Shown in pieces: positions 36,013 through 45,247 of a stretch of 64,000 nt of DNA. The position numbers and the translations under genes are program-made. How positions within the stretch are numbered: position 1 is the first letter of the stretch; each line of letters opens with the position of its first letter. This stretch comes from Haloarcula halobia (lineage in GTDB: Archaea; Halobacteriota; Halobacteria; Halobacteriales; Haloarculaceae), in assembly GCF_029338255.1 (NCBI RefSeq), contig NZ_CP119787.1:3239631-3303630 (forward strand), written 5' to 3'. The notes under the pieces are model-generated. The model was given only the letters and a program-made list of their open reading frames with translations. It was not told the DNA's origin and did no database searches.

Positions 36013-36768
36013 TCACTCGCTCGCGGCGAGATTCTCGGCCGCGAGGTCGGGGTTTACTTCCCCCTGCAACCGCTCCTCGGCTTCGTCGCGGTCCTCCGGA
36101 TAGCCGATGTCGTTGCGCCAGCCGTCCATTCGGATCGCGTCGATCGTCCGGCCAGAGTGAAGCAGGAGGCCGATGGCGTCGGAGATCTCGTACTCGCCGC
36201 GGTTCGACGGTTGCACCAGATGACAGGCGTGGAAGATGGCCGGCGTGAACGTGTAGAAACCGGTCATCACCAGGTTCGACGGCGGGTCCTCTGGCTTCTC
36301 GATTACTTCGGTTATTTCACCGTACTTGTTTGTGTCACAGACACCGTACCGGCTCGCCTCGTCCCAGGGCACCTCTTCGACGAGGAAGGCTGCGTCCGCG
36401 CGGTCTTCGCGCTGGCGGTTGACGACGTCCTGGAGGTTCGCCTGGAAGATGTTGTCCCCGAGCATCAGCATGAAGTCGTCGTCGATGTGCTCCTCGCAGG
36501 TGATCAGCGCGTGTGCCAGCCCCTTCTGCTCGCGCTGGTGGGTGTAGGTGATGGGGACGCCCTCGAACTCGTCTTCGAAGTGGTTGATGATCGCTTGCTT
36601 CTTGTAGCCGACCACGACCAGGAGTTCGTCCGCGCCGAGGTCGATGAGCTGTTCGAAACAGTGAGCGAGGATGGGCTTCCCCGCGACCTCGACCATTCCT
36701 TTCGGCTTGTCTTCGGTGAGGGGGCGAAGCCGGGTTCCCTCTCCAGCGGCGAGTACGACAGCCTTCAT
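36013..36768 (-). CDS. Sugar-1-phosphate nucleotidyltransferase (RmlA/AglF type)
   Basis: The 251-residue protein starts MKAVVLAAGEGTRLRPLTED with the nucleotide-binding loop, followed by KPKGMVEVAGKPILAHCFEQ. Later motifs are FMLMLGDNIF (metal Asp) and YGEITEVIEKPEDPPSNLVM. It has no hexapeptide-repeat tail, unlike the GlmU-like protein at 13885, so it only activates a hexose-1-phosphate, most likely glucose-1-P to UDP- or dTDP-glucose. UDP-glucose would feed the sulfoquinovose-type enzyme upstream in the same operon. Confidence 0.88.
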   Translation of the reverse strand: MKAVVLAAGEGTRLRPLTEDKPKGMVEVAGKPILAHCFEQLIDLGADELLVVVGYKKQAIINHFEDEFEGVPITYTHQREQKGLAHALITCEEHIDDDFMLMLGDNIFQANLQDVVNRQREDRADAAFLVEEVPWDEASRYGVCDTNKYGEITEVIEKPEDPPSNLVMTGFYTFTPAIFHACHLVQPSNRGEYEISDAIGLLLHSGRTIDAIRMDGWRNDIGYPEDRDEAEERLQGEVNPDLAAENLAASE

Positions 36769-36901
36769 GGTAGTCAGTTGGTCCGCCGGCCGGTAAAACT
36801 CTTGTCGAAGTCGTAACGTGACGTCCTCGCGACCAGATGAGAGGATCTGCGACGGCCCCGGACGACGATCTTCCCCCGGTACCCGAAGCAGTCGGCGTGA
36901 C

Positions 36902-37888
36902 TCAGTCCAGTTCGGCGTCGAGGACCGCCTGAATCGTCGATTCGACGGTCTGCTCGGGTGCCCAGCCGAGGCGCTCGCGTGCTCGGGACGTGTCTACCTC
37001 GAACGAGTCGACGAGGGTCTCCTCTCCCGCACGCGGGTTCTCGACCAGTTCGACGGTACACTCCAGGTCCCGTTCGGCTGCGGCGTCTCGAACCATCTTC
37101 GCGACCGTGTGGACACCGGGGTCTTCGTCGCTCGCGATCTCGTACTTCTCGACGCCGGTGTCACCCTCGCCAAGTTGGTCGAGCATCCGCTCGGCACTCC
37201 GGACGTACGCACGAGCCACGTCTTTCACGTGGACGAAGTTCCGCGACTGCGTCCCCGGTTCGTAGACGGTCAGCGTCTCGCCGGCTAGCGCCCGCGAGAG
37301 GAAGAAGTTGATGACGGTCCCTTTCGAGATTCGCTCACCGTCTATCTCGTGGTCGCCATAGAGGTTCGAGATCATGAACTGGTGGGCGGGGAACGCACCG
37401 TCGGCGAAGTCCGCGATAGCGCGTTCGTTGAGCAGTTTGGTCCGCCCGTACCAGTTCATCGGATCCCGCGGATGGTCGACGGTCAGCGGGAACTCCTGGG
37501 GGTCACCGAGGACCGCCATCGAGAACGGGAAGATCAGCCCGGCGCCGGTCTTCCGGCAGAACCAGGCGACGTTCTCGGTCCCCTGGACGTTCACCTCGTA
37601 GGCGAGGTCCGCGTTCTCCTCGCAGTCGTCGACACCCGAGACGGCAGCCAGGTGCATCACGATGTCTGCGCCCGAGAGCGTCCGTTCCAGGCGGTCGCGG
37701 TTCCGGATGTCGACGTGCTCGATATCCAGGTCGCCGATTGAGCGAACTTGCCCGAGATAGAAGTTGTCCAGCGCGGTAATCTCCCACTCGGGGTACTGTT
37801 CCTGCAGGTCGTGGACGACGCGGCTACCGATGTATCCGGCCGCGCCGGTCACTGCAACGTGTGGCGTCTCGATAGTTCGTTCAGGCAT
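36902..37888 (-). CDS. NAD-dependent sugar-nucleotide epimerase/dehydratase
   Basis: The 328-residue extended SDR enzyme has the NAD loop VAVTGAAGYIGSRVVHDLQE. The catalytic Tyr-Lys lies in MNWYGRTKLLNERA (YxxxK), with FPFSMAVLGD as the Ser region. Late motifs SRNFVHVKDVARAYVRSAER are usual for UDP-glucose 4-epimerase relatives. The start overlaps the stop of the preceding gene by 8 bases, so the two are translated together. The substrate is not determined. Confidence 0.85.
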   Translation of the reverse strand: MPERTIETPHVAVTGAAGYIGSRVVHDLQEQYPEWEITALDNFYLGQVRSIGDLDIEHVDIRNRDRLERTLSGADIVMHLAAVSGVDDCEENADLAYEVNVQGTENVAWFCRKTGAGLIFPFSMAVLGDPQEFPLTVDHPRDPMNWYGRTKLLNERAIADFADGAFPAHQFMISNLYGDHEIDGERISKGTVINFFLSRALAGETLTVYEPGTQSRNFVHVKDVARAYVRSAERMLDQLGEGDTGVEKYEIASDEDPGVHTVAKMVRDAAAERDLECTVELVENPRAGEETLVDSFEVDTSRARERLGWAPEQTVESTIQAVLDAELD

Positions 37889-38810
37889 TGGTGAACTCCG
37901 CTGCAAGGTCGCGGACGCCCTCGCGGAGCGTCCATTCGGTCTCGAATCCGGTACTCGCGAGGCGGTCGAAGTTGACGTGATACGACGGGCCCGGATGCTC
38001 GTCTTCGAGATAGGTCACGTCGACGGGCGCCACCTCGTCGGCCACGATATCAGCGATCTCCGCGACGCGGTAGTTGCCGGCCTCGGAGCCGACGTTGTAC
38101 GCCCACTCGTCCCACGTCTCGGGATGTAACACGGCGTCGGCGTAGGCACGCGCGGCGTCTCGTACATGGACGAACGGGCGCCAGTTCGAGCCGTCGCCGT
38201 ACACTGTAAGCGGCCGGCCGGTCAGCGCGCGGAAGACGAAGTAGTTGACCACGAGGTTGAACCGGACGCCCGGCGAGTAGCCGTAGTTGGTGGCCATCCG
38301 CAGCGAGGTGCCGGTCATGTCGAACTCCGCGCAGTACTCGCGGACGAGCGTCTCGGACTCGAGTTTCGTCTCCGCGTAGGGGTTGATCGGGTCCGGGTCG
38401 ACCGTCTCGTCGATGTCGGTGCTGGTCGCGCGGCCGTAGACGTTACACGAGGAGGCGAAGACGACGTGGTCGACGCCGAGCTTCCCGGCGGCCGTCAGGA
38501 CGTTCTCGGTGCCGTCGTAGTTCACCGCGAAGGTCTCCTCGCGGCGGTCGTGGGTGCTCGACGCCCCGGTGATGGCCGCGAGATGGACGACGCGGTCGAC
38601 GCCGCGCATCGCGCTCTCGACGTCGCCGTACTCGCGGACGTCGCCCCGGCGGAAGTCCAGGTCGTCGCCCAGGGTGCCCAGCAGGGCACGTGGCGACCCC
38701 GATTCGAGGCTGTCGAGGACGGCCACTCGGTCGACGGTCTCGCTATCGCGCAGTATCGGCAGCAGTGCGCTCCCGATGTAGCCACACGCCCCCGTGACCA
38801 GCACGTCCAT
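37881..38810 (-). CDS. NAD-dependent sugar-nucleotide epimerase/dehydratase
   Basis: The 309-residue extended SDR protein opens MDVLVTGACGYIGSALLPIL and carries Ser in VVFASSCNVYG and the YxxxK pair in NPYAETKLESE. The segment NWRPFVHVRDAARAYADAVL follows. It is distinct from the neighbouring epimerase in sequence and probably does a different step on a nucleotide sugar. Three bases separate it from the gene at 38814, and its stop overlaps the next start, giving a tight three-gene SDR cassette. Confidence 0.85.
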   Translation of the reverse strand: MDVLVTGACGYIGSALLPILRDSETVDRVAVLDSLESGSPRALLGTLGDDLDFRRGDVREYGDVESAMRGVDRVVHLAAITGASSTHDRREETFAVNYDGTENVLTAAGKLGVDHVVFASSCNVYGRATSTDIDETVDPDPINPYAETKLESETLVREYCAEFDMTGTSLRMATNYGYSPGVRFNLVVNYFVFRALTGRPLTVYGDGSNWRPFVHVRDAARAYADAVLHPETWDEWAYNVGSEAGNYRVAEIADIVADEVAPVDVTYLEDEHPGPSYHVNFDRLASTGFETEWTLREGVRDLAAEFTNA

Positions 38811-38813
38811 CGG

Positions 38814-39986
38814 TCAGTCCTCGCTGAGGACGCCCGGGAGGAAGCGGTCCTCGTGGGCCTCGATGGTGTCGGCGTAGCGGGTCAGCGTCTCGAAGATGTC
38901 TCGCACACCTTCCTCGAAGGTCTGGGACTGGCCGCCGATGAGGGCGGCGTAGCGGTCGTTCTCGATCTCCATCTTGTGGGTCTCGTCCTCGTCGCGGGGG
39001 TTCTCGAAGTGCTCGACGGCGACGTCGAGGTCGAACTCGTCGCCCACCTCGGCGATGGTCTCGGCGATCTCGACGATGCTGATGGCGCGCGTGACCTGGT
39101 TGTAGACGGTCAGGCCCTCGGGCCGGTCGTCGGGGTCCACGAGCGCGACCTGCGCCAGCCCCTCGACGGCGTCCTCGAGCGAGATGAACGGCTTGCGCTG
39201 CTCGCCCTTACCGTAGACGGTCACGGGGTAGCCGGCGACGGCCTGGGCGGCGAATCGGTGGCCGACGGTCCCGAAGTAGTAGTCGAAGTCGAAGCGGGTC
39301 TTCAGGCGATCGTCCGCGCGGGTCTCCTCGGTCTCGGTCCCGTAGACGATGGCCGTCCTGACGTCCGAGACGGGGATGTCGAACTGCGTGTGCGCGAGGC
39401 GCATGTTGGCCGCGTCGTGCGATTTCGTAAGATGATACCAGCTACCCGCCATCGCCGGGAACGGGACCTCGTCGCGCTCGCCCTGGTTCTCCATCGTCGC
39501 GCCGCCCTCGGGGATGGGGAACTCGGGTGCGCCGTAGACGCCCGTCGTCGTCGTCTCGACGAAGTGGGTGTCCGTGAGGTCGTGCTCTTCGAGGCCCCAC
39601 AGGAGGTTGCGCGTCGCCTGGAGGTTGTTGTGCTGGGTGTAGTTGGCCCGCTCGCCGTTGATCTGCGAGTACGGCGCGGAGGGCTGGGCGGCCGCGTGGA
39701 CCACGACGTCGGGTTCGTGGACCGCCAGCAGCTCGTCGACGAAGGACTTCTCGACGAGGTCACCCTCGACAAAGGAGAGGTTCGAGAGCCCGTGGACCTC
39801 TCGCGCAGCCTCGAGGCGCGCGTCGATGCTCGCGACGGGCGTGGCGCTGGTCGCGCCGACCTCCTCGACCCACTCGCGACGGGCGAAGTTGTCCACGAGG
39901 ATCACTCTGTCGTCGGTTCGGTCCGCGATCCGCAGGGCCGCCGGCCAGCCGAGGTAGCCGTCGCCCCCAGTGACGAGTATCGTCAT
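38814..39986 (-). CDS. UDP-sulfoquinovose synthase-like enzyme (SQD1/Agl3 type)
   Basis: The 390-residue SDR protein has a SQD1-like start MTILVTGGDGYLGWPAALRI, the motif HAAAQPSAPYSQINGERA, FVETTTTGVYGAPEF, and the catalytic Tyr-Lys in GSWYHLTKSHDAANM. Length matches UDP-sulfoquinovose synthases, which build UDP-sulfoquinovose from UDP-glucose and sulfite. Sulfoquinovose occurs in archaeal lipids and N-glycans. It is the first gene of the leftward glycan operon and is preceded by a palindrome at 39988-40010. The match is convincing, but the sulfite specificity is inferred. Confidence 0.8.
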   Translation of the reverse strand: MTILVTGGDGYLGWPAALRIADRTDDRVILVDNFARREWVEEVGATSATPVASIDARLEAAREVHGLSNLSFVEGDLVEKSFVDELLAVHEPDVVVHAAAQPSAPYSQINGERANYTQHNNLQATRNLLWGLEEHDLTDTHFVETTTTGVYGAPEFPIPEGGATMENQGERDEVPFPAMAGSWYHLTKSHDAANMRLAHTQFDIPVSDVRTAIVYGTETEETRADDRLKTRFDFDYYFGTVGHRFAAQAVAGYPVTVYGKGEQRKPFISLEDAVEGLAQVALVDPDDRPEGLTVYNQVTRAISIVEIAETIAEVGDEFDLDVAVEHFENPRDEDETHKMEIENDRYAALIGGQSQTFEEGVRDIFETLTRYADTIEAHEDRFLPGVLSED

Positions 39987-39987
39987 T

Positions 39988-40010
39988 AGTTACTCAATTC
40001 GTGAGTAACT
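39988..40010 (-). promoter_or_regulatory. Palindromic operator directly before the sulfoquinovose-synthase-like gene
   Basis: The perfect inverted repeat agttactca-attcg-tgagtaact ends two bases before the ATG at 39986. A TATA-like gatatttacc lies about 35-45 bases upstream of the ATG on this strand (near 40021-40030). The palindrome thus covers the expected transcription start and short leader, a repressor-type position. Confidence 0.6.
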
Positions 40011-40173
40011 CTCCTGTGGTAAATATCTTCTGTCCGTCGGGGACTCGGATCGGAGTGCTCGATGGACGGTTCGACGGCACAGCGAATGCGGCTCGAGCGG
40101 TGATGACTGCCAGAATCAGCGGAGAATAGTGAGCTGGCGACGAACGACGTGTCGAGCGACCGGGCGGGAGAGA

Positions 40174-41427
40174 CTAAGGCCAGGTCCCGTTCTGCTCGCT
40201 GGCGTCGATGACGCGCTCTAGCGCGACGACGTAGGCGGCGGTCCGGAGCGACGGCAGTTTTCGATCCTCGTAGGCGTCGACGAGGTTCCAGAACTGCTCG
40301 ACGATGGTCGAATCGAGTTCCTCGTTGACGCGCTCTTCGGACCAGTAGAAGCGCTGGCGGTTCTGCACCCACTCGAAGTACGAGACGACGACGCCGCCGG
40401 CGTTGGCGAGGATGTCCGGGACGACGAGGACGTCCTCGTCGCTGAGAATATCGTCGGCTGCGGGCGTGATGGGGCCGTTCGCCGCCTCTGAGACGACGTC
40501 GGCGGATATCTCGGGGGCCAGCGACTCGTCGATGGCGTTTTCGAGGGCGGCCGGAATCAGCAGGTCGACGTCGAGGGTCAGGAGCTCATCGTTGGTGAGT
40601 TCCGCCGCGGCGTCGGGGTAGCCGACGACGCTCCCGGTCTCACGCTTGAACTCCTTGACGTCGACGGGGTCGAGGGACTCTTCGTCGTAGATGGCACCGC
40701 TGGAGTCCGAGACGGCGACCACGTCGGCACCCATCTCGTAGACGAGTTTCGCCGCGATCCATCCGGCGTTGCCGTAGCCCTGGACGGCGACGGTCGCGCT
40801 TTCGAGGTCCTTGTCCAGGTAGTCGAACGCCTCGCGCGCAGCGACGACCGTCGACCGGCCCGTCGCCTCGACGCGGCCCTCGCTGCCGCCACTGGAGAGG
40901 TCCTTCCCGGTGATGACGCCGGGTTCGGTGGTGTTCTCGATGGTCTCGTAGGTGTCCTTGATCCAGTTCATCTCGCGCTGGCCCGTGTTGACGTCGGGGG
41001 CGGGCACGTCGCGGTCGACGCCGATCATGGGCGTCAGTTCCTCCGCGAAGGCGCGCGTGATGCGCTCCAGCTCGCTCTCGGAGTACTCGCTGGGGTCGAT
41101 GACGATGCCGCCCTTGCCACCGCCGAGGGGGATGTCGCTCGTGGCCGTCTTGTAGACCATCCACCCGGAGAGCGCCTTGACCTCGTCGCGGCTCACCTCC
41201 GGATGATAGCGGATGCCGCCCTTGTACGGACCGCGGTCGCCGTTGAACTGCGACCGGTACGCGCGGAAGACCTCGATGGAGCCGTCGTCCATCTCGACGG
41301 AGAGGTTCGTCTCCAGGATCCGTTCGGGATTTTTCAGCCGCTCGAGCTGGCCGTCGGCGACGTCCAGGTACTCGGCCGCCTCGTCGATCTGTGTCCGCAG
41401 GCTCTGGTACGGATTGACGTCGGACAT
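40174..41427 (-). CDS. gdh: Glutamate dehydrogenase
   Basis: The 417-residue enzyme has the N-terminal motif [20 protein letters not shown], the catalytic Lys in [15 protein letters not shown], and the coenzyme fold [35 protein letters not shown] near the end closes the active cleft. It interconverts 2-oxoglutarate plus ammonia and glutamate. The start at 41427 ([13 protein letters not shown]) is the family-like one; the in-frame ATG at 41466 would add 13 residues. A TATA box embedded in a palindrome lies upstream (41481). Confidence 0.95.
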   Translation of the reverse strand: MSDVNPYQSLRTQIDEAAEYLDVADGQLERLKNPERILETNLSVEMDDGSIEVFRAYRSQFNGDRGPYKGGIRYHPEVSRDEVKALSGWMVYKTATSDIPLGGGKGGIVIDPSEYSESELERITRAFAEELTPMIGVDRDVPAPDVNTGQREMNWIKDTYETIENTTEPGVITGKDLSSGGSEGRVEATGRSTVVAAREAFDYLDKDLESATVAVQGYGNAGWIAAKLVYEMGADVVAVSDSSGAIYDEESLDPVDVKEFKRETGSVVGYPDAAAELTNDELLTLDVDLLIPAALENAIDESLAPEISADVVSEAANGPITPAADDILSDEDVLVVPDILANAGGVVVSYFEWVQNRQRFYWSEERVNEELDSTIVEQFWNLVDAYEDRKLPSLRTAAYVVALERVIDASEQNGTWP

Positions 41428-41480
41428 GTATCGACCAGGGAAATCGACGTACCAAAAGCTATCCATTCAGTCCGGAGATT

Positions 41481-41499
41481 TATACGAAATTATCGTATA
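41481..41499 (-). promoter_or_regulatory. Palindrome at the glutamate dehydrogenase promoter
   Basis: The perfect inverted repeat tatacga-aatta-tcgtata covers the TATA/BRE region 55-70 bases before the ATG at 41427. Lrp/AsnC-type regulators of nitrogen genes bind such AT-rich palindromes; the factor is not known. Confidence 0.5.
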
Positions 41500-41550
41500 G
41501 TTGTGACTGATCGTAGGGCTTACGTCGCGTGGTTTTCTGGAGTTATCTCA

Positions 41551-41853
41551 CTATAGCACTACGTTTGTATCAAATTCTTGTACTATCAGACCACCCGGTT
41601 CCTCCGAGGCGCGGACAGTGGTGTCCGTCTCGAGTACCACGGCGTCGTTGACGCAGTTCACCGCACTCGCTGGAACGTCGACGTGGTCGACGTCCGGAAG
41701 GAGACAGTCGCGTCGCTCCTCGCGCTCGAGGAGGACGTCCCCGCTGGGGAAGTGCCAGACGTGTGTGACGGCCCGGAACGCCGGCACGGCCGTCGGGGCC
41801 TCGACGTACCTGACGGGGCGTCGTGCTTCGAGGCGAGTCTGGACGTCCGTCAT
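41551..41853 (-). CDS. Small haloarchaeal protein of unknown function
   Basis: The 100-residue product MTDVQTRLEARRPVRYVEAP is beta-strand-rich (AVTHVWHFPSGDVLLERE, AVVLETDTTVRASEEP) with no signal or membrane segment. I do not recognise the family, although similar short genes occur in halophiles. The start at 41853 is used since the upstream in-frame codons to 42039 overlap the zinc-ribbon gene in another frame and look low-complexity. Confidence 0.5.
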   Translation of the reverse strand: MTDVQTRLEARRPVRYVEAPTAVPAFRAVTHVWHFPSGDVLLEREERRDCLLPDVDHVDVPASAVNCVNDAVVLETDTTVRASEEPGGLIVQEFDTNVVL

Positions 41854-41902
41854 GGCTGGGCCGAAGTGTGCAGGGGTGGCTGTGAGGGGTCGACCGACAT
41901 CG

Positions 41903-42046
41903 TCACTCGAGTGGCGTCTGTCGGTTCCGCATCTCGCCACCGCAGCTCGGGCAGGGGTCGGGATTGTCCTCTGCGACGACGACGGCACCGCACTCGAAAC
42001 ACTCGTACGGCGTTTCCTCGTCGGGGGTTTGTGTGACATCTCTCAT
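41903..42046 (-). CDS. 47-residue rubrerythrin-like zinc-ribbon protein
   Basis: The short frame MRDVTQTPDEETPYECFECG ... DPCPSCGGEMRNRQTPLE has two CxxC knuckles (ECFEC, CPSC) spaced as in rubredoxin and rubrerythrin zinc ribbons. Haloarchaea carry many such tiny zinc-finger proteins, at least one of which affects swarming and biofilm. The frame is closed by TGA at 41903. It runs in the same direction as the gene at 41551, 49 bases away, so it may be co-transcribed. Confidence 0.75.
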   Translation of the reverse strand: MRDVTQTPDEETPYECFECGAVVVAEDNPDPCPSCGGEMRNRQTPLE

Positions 42047-42157
42047 GGTGCGTTCACGAGCGCCAGTCGCCGGCCGCGGCACTCACGTCGACTGACGAAC
42101 GGGACAGCTGAATACTCGGCAGTTGATAGTCAAAGTACGCTTCGGGACGGGAGTTTA

Positions 42158-45037
42158 CTATTGAACCCCGTTGCTCGTCGGGACCGAGACGTTCCGCTCC
42201 TCGAAGAGGGTCGTGAACAGCTTTCGCTGGACCGTCCGGACGTGCTGGTAGAACGCCGGGGGGGAGATGTCGAGTATCGCCGCGACGTCCTCGCCGGTGC
42301 TCTCACGTGGCGACTCGAAGAACCCGCTGTAGTAGGCCGTCTGTACGACCTCGAGCTGGCGGTCGGTGAGCGCCGAGAGGAACCGCTCGTAGACGTCGTG
42401 TTCGGCGGCCTGGTCGAGCGTCTGCTTGCTCTTGAGAGCGACCCCGGCGAAGGCCTCGTCCAGCAACCGCGTGACGGTCCTGACGTCGATGCTGTCCGGG
42501 ACGTCGACGGTGAGTGTCGTCGAGGTCGCGTCGGCGGTCGCCTCCCGGACGACGGCCCCGTGGTCGGCCAGCTCGAGCGCGAGGAACGGCCGCGCGAGTC
42601 CCAGGCGGAGGACGCCGCCGGTGCCCCCGTCGCTGATGCGTCGGACGTCGTCGACGCCGGCTAACTCCGTCGCAGCGGCCACCACAGTGTCTATGTCACC
42701 CTCCTCGACGGTGACGAACACGTAGCTCCCGTCGGTTGTCTGCTGGACGCCGCCCCGGTACGAGAGGGTGGTGCCGGTCGCCTGCGCCAGCCGTGAGAGG
42801 ACGAACGTCTCGTCGTCGACGTCGAAGGCGATGCGTGTCGCCGACGTCGTGAGGAGCGCGTTCTTGCGCTCGATGGCGCTGAGGGCGGAGGCGATGGTCT
42901 CACCCAGTTCGGCCAGGACGGCACGGGCGGTCTCGTCGAACGCGTCGCGGACGTCGGCGTAGACCGTCAGGACGCCGTGCGTGAGGTCGTTGTACTCGAG
43001 CGGGATGCTCAGGACCGACATGAAATCGCGGGTGAGGGCGTCCGCGCGCCACGCGTCGTCACGGAGATCGGTCGCGACGTTCGACACCATCGTCACCTCG
43101 CCGGTCGCCGCGGTCCGGCCTGCCGGTTCGGTGCCGTCGGCGTCGACGTCGAACGCCTGGCTCTCGAGATACCCCTGCTCGTCGCCGGCCCACGCACGCG
43201 GTTCGAGCGTCTCGGTCGTCGAGTCGACGCCGCCGACCCAGACGAAACTGAACCGCTCGTCGCTGGCCAGCAGGTCGGTGACGGCGTGGTCGATCTCGTC
43301 GCGGGAGTCCGCCTGGACGATGGCCCTGTCGATGGCGCGGATCGTCTCGTTGATGCGGTTCAGCGCGGTGAGCTGTTCGTTTTGCTGTTGTAACTTCCGG
43401 TCCTGTTCCCGGAGCTGTGACTCGCGCGAGACGCGGTCGAGTGCGGCCTCGGCAGTCGCCGCCAGCAGGTCGGCGAGTTCCCGGGTCACGTCGTCGAACG
43501 CGCCGACGTCGGCCGACCCGGCGACGAAGACGCCGTGGTCGCCAAGCGGGACGTAGCCTGCACTGCGGAGGTCCGTGGCCGGGTTGTCGAGCCGGTCGGC
43601 TTCGTGGACGTCGTCGAAGAACAGCGTCGTCCCCTCGATGAATCCGTAGCCCGGGAGCGTGTCGCCGTCGACGTGCAACCGCGGCAGCGGCCCGTGGAGG
43701 TCCCGCATCGCGGGCGAGTGCGTGACGGGGCGGAGTTCGTTCGTGTCGGCGTCGAAGAGGTAGACCGCCGTCGCGTCGAGGTCGAGGACGCTCGGCGCGT
43801 CGTCGACGATGTGCTGGGCGATCTCGTCGTGCGTGCCCGCGTACAGAAATCCCCGGGCCAGCTCCTGGAGCGTCGCCAGGGCCTCCTCGCGCTGTTTCCG
43901 CTTCGTGATGTCACGACAGCTGTAGAGGAGCTTCCCACCCTGGATGTCGACCTCTCTGACGTTGACCAGCAGCGTGTGTTCCCGGCCGGCCTTGTCCGTC
44001 GCCGTGCATTCGATGTTCTTCAGGCTCCCCGTCTCGGCGAGTTCCTCGCGGTCGAAGAGGTCATCGCCCAGAAGGTCGCCGATGGTCTCTTTCTCGCGGA
44101 TCTCGTCGGCCGTGTACCCGAAGATGAAGTGGACGTTCGGACAGACGTAGGTGTATTCGCCCTCCTCGTCGGTGATGAGGACGGTGTCAGTCATGTTATT
44201 GAGCGTCACGCGGTGCAGCTCCTCGGACTGGCGGAGGTCGCGCTCGAGCGAGACCCGCTCCGTGATGTCGACGCCCCTGATGACGATAGAGACGAGGTCG
44301 CCCTGTGCGTTCTCCACGGGACGCACGGACAGATCGATGACGCGCTCGAACTCGCTGGTCGACGGCGCAGCGATTATCGCGTTGCCCGACGTCCCGTCGC
44401 GGGCGGCCGTGACGAGCTGGCGGATGTCGTTCTGGATCGCCCCGGTGTGAGACCACCAGGGGAGTGTCCAGAACGACTCGCCCAGAACCGCGTCGTCGTC
44501 GATGTCGACCATCTCGAACGCGCGCTCGTTCGCCCGTGCGAGCGTCCCGTCCGGGTCGAGCACCCACGTCGCCGTCTGGGAATCGTGGAACACGGCGTCG
44601 AACTGCCGGGCCCGGTCACGCTGTGTCGTCGCCTGTCGCGTCGAGCGCAGCGCGGTGTCCACGCGGTCCAGTATCGTCTCGACCGCCCGGTCGACCGGGT
44701 CGTCGACCACGAGGTAATCTGTGACGCCGGCCCCGATCGCCTCGCTCGCGATGGCTTCGTCGCCGTTCGCGGTCGCGAGGAGTACCGGGACCGTCGGCTC
44801 GTCAGTACGGACGCGCTCGACGAGGTCGACGCCGGTCGCGTCGTCGAGCGCATACGCCGTGACGAGACAGTCGATGGTGCCATCGGAAAGTCCGTCGGCG
44901 GCCGCCTCCGCGGTCTCGGCCGTTCGGACTGTCGCATCGGTCTCCGATTCGATCCGGTCGGCGAGCTCGGCGAGCCACTCTGTCGTCCCTGCTAACAGGA
45001 CGGTCACAGACCCCGTCGGTGAGAGAGCGTCCGTCAT
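42158..45037 (-). CDS. Bat-like sensor-regulator: pseudo-receiver, PAS, GAF and HTH-10 domains
   Basis: The 959-residue protein starts with a receiver-like fold (about 1-125). The phosphoacceptor stretch reads CLVTAYALDDATG, so the usual Asp is Ala and the acidic pocket is missing. Two PAS domains follow (about 150-270 and 275-390; ITDEEGEYTYVCPNVHFIFG). Two GAF-like domains cover about 395-720 (DEIAQHIVDDAPSVLDLDAT; WVGGVDSTTETLEPRAWAGD). Then comes the BAT regulatory region, and finally the bacterio-opsin-activator HTH: LTDRQLEVVQTAYYSGFFES ... VAAILDISPPAFYQHVRTVQRKL. It is a one-protein sensor and transcription factor, likely for redox, light or ligand input. No partner kinase is adjacent. 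Confidence 0.85.
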   Translation of the reverse strand: MTDALSPTGSVTVLLAGTTEWLAELADRIESETDATVRTAETAEAAADGLSDGTIDCLVTAYALDDATGVDLVERVRTDEPTVPVLLATANGDEAIASEAIGAGVTDYLVVDDPVDRAVETILDRVDTALRSTRQATTQRDRARQFDAVFHDSQTATWVLDPDGTLARANERAFEMVDIDDDAVLGESFWTLPWWSHTGAIQNDIRQLVTAARDGTSGNAIIAAPSTSEFERVIDLSVRPVENAQGDLVSIVIRGVDITERVSLERDLRQSEELHRVTLNNMTDTVLITDEEGEYTYVCPNVHFIFGYTADEIREKETIGDLLGDDLFDREELAETGSLKNIECTATDKAGREHTLLVNVREVDIQGGKLLYSCRDITKRKQREEALATLQELARGFLYAGTHDEIAQHIVDDAPSVLDLDATAVYLFDADTNELRPVTHSPAMRDLHGPLPRLHVDGDTLPGYGFIEGTTLFFDDVHEADRLDNPATDLRSAGYVPLGDHGVFVAGSADVGAFDDVTRELADLLAATAEAALDRVSRESQLREQDRKLQQQNEQLTALNRINETIRAIDRAIVQADSRDEIDHAVTDLLASDERFSFVWVGGVDSTTETLEPRAWAGDEQGYLESQAFDVDADGTEPAGRTAATGEVTMVSNVATDLRDDAWRADALTRDFMSVLSIPLEYNDLTHGVLTVYADVRDAFDETARAVLAELGETIASALSAIERKNALLTTSATRIAFDVDDETFVLSRLAQATGTTLSYRGGVQQTTDGSYVFVTVEEGDIDTVVAAATELAGVDDVRRISDGGTGGVLRLGLARPFLALELADHGAVVREATADATSTTLTVDVPDSIDVRTVTRLLDEAFAGVALKSKQTLDQAAEHDVYERFLSALTDRQLEVVQTAYYSGFFESPRESTGEDVAAILDISPPAFYQHVRTVQRKLFTTLFEERNVSVPTSNGVQ

Positions 45038-45247
45038 CAGTCACCCGTAGACGACGTGAGGGCCCGGTGTAGTACATCGGGCCGGGATTCGGACCACGAC
45101 TGTACTCGCACTGGCGTCTCGAGCGTGGAGCGCATCGGTGGTTGATAGTCCAACCAGTCACAGATATAGATGTTTGGTACTGAACCACAGTGAGATTCCG
45201 TTCACCCGGACGGTGCGTATCCGGGCGACCGGACTTCCTGGTCGGCC

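Noticed and set aside
38166-39989. A 607-codon plus-strand open frame opposite the two leftward SDR genes
   Set aside because: It is antisense to well-recognised SDR enzymes and has no family motif of its own.
43535-44995. A 486-codon plus-strand open frame opposite the PAS/GAF regulator
   Set aside because: Arg/Val/Asp-rich shadow of the Bat-like gene; no start context and no motif.
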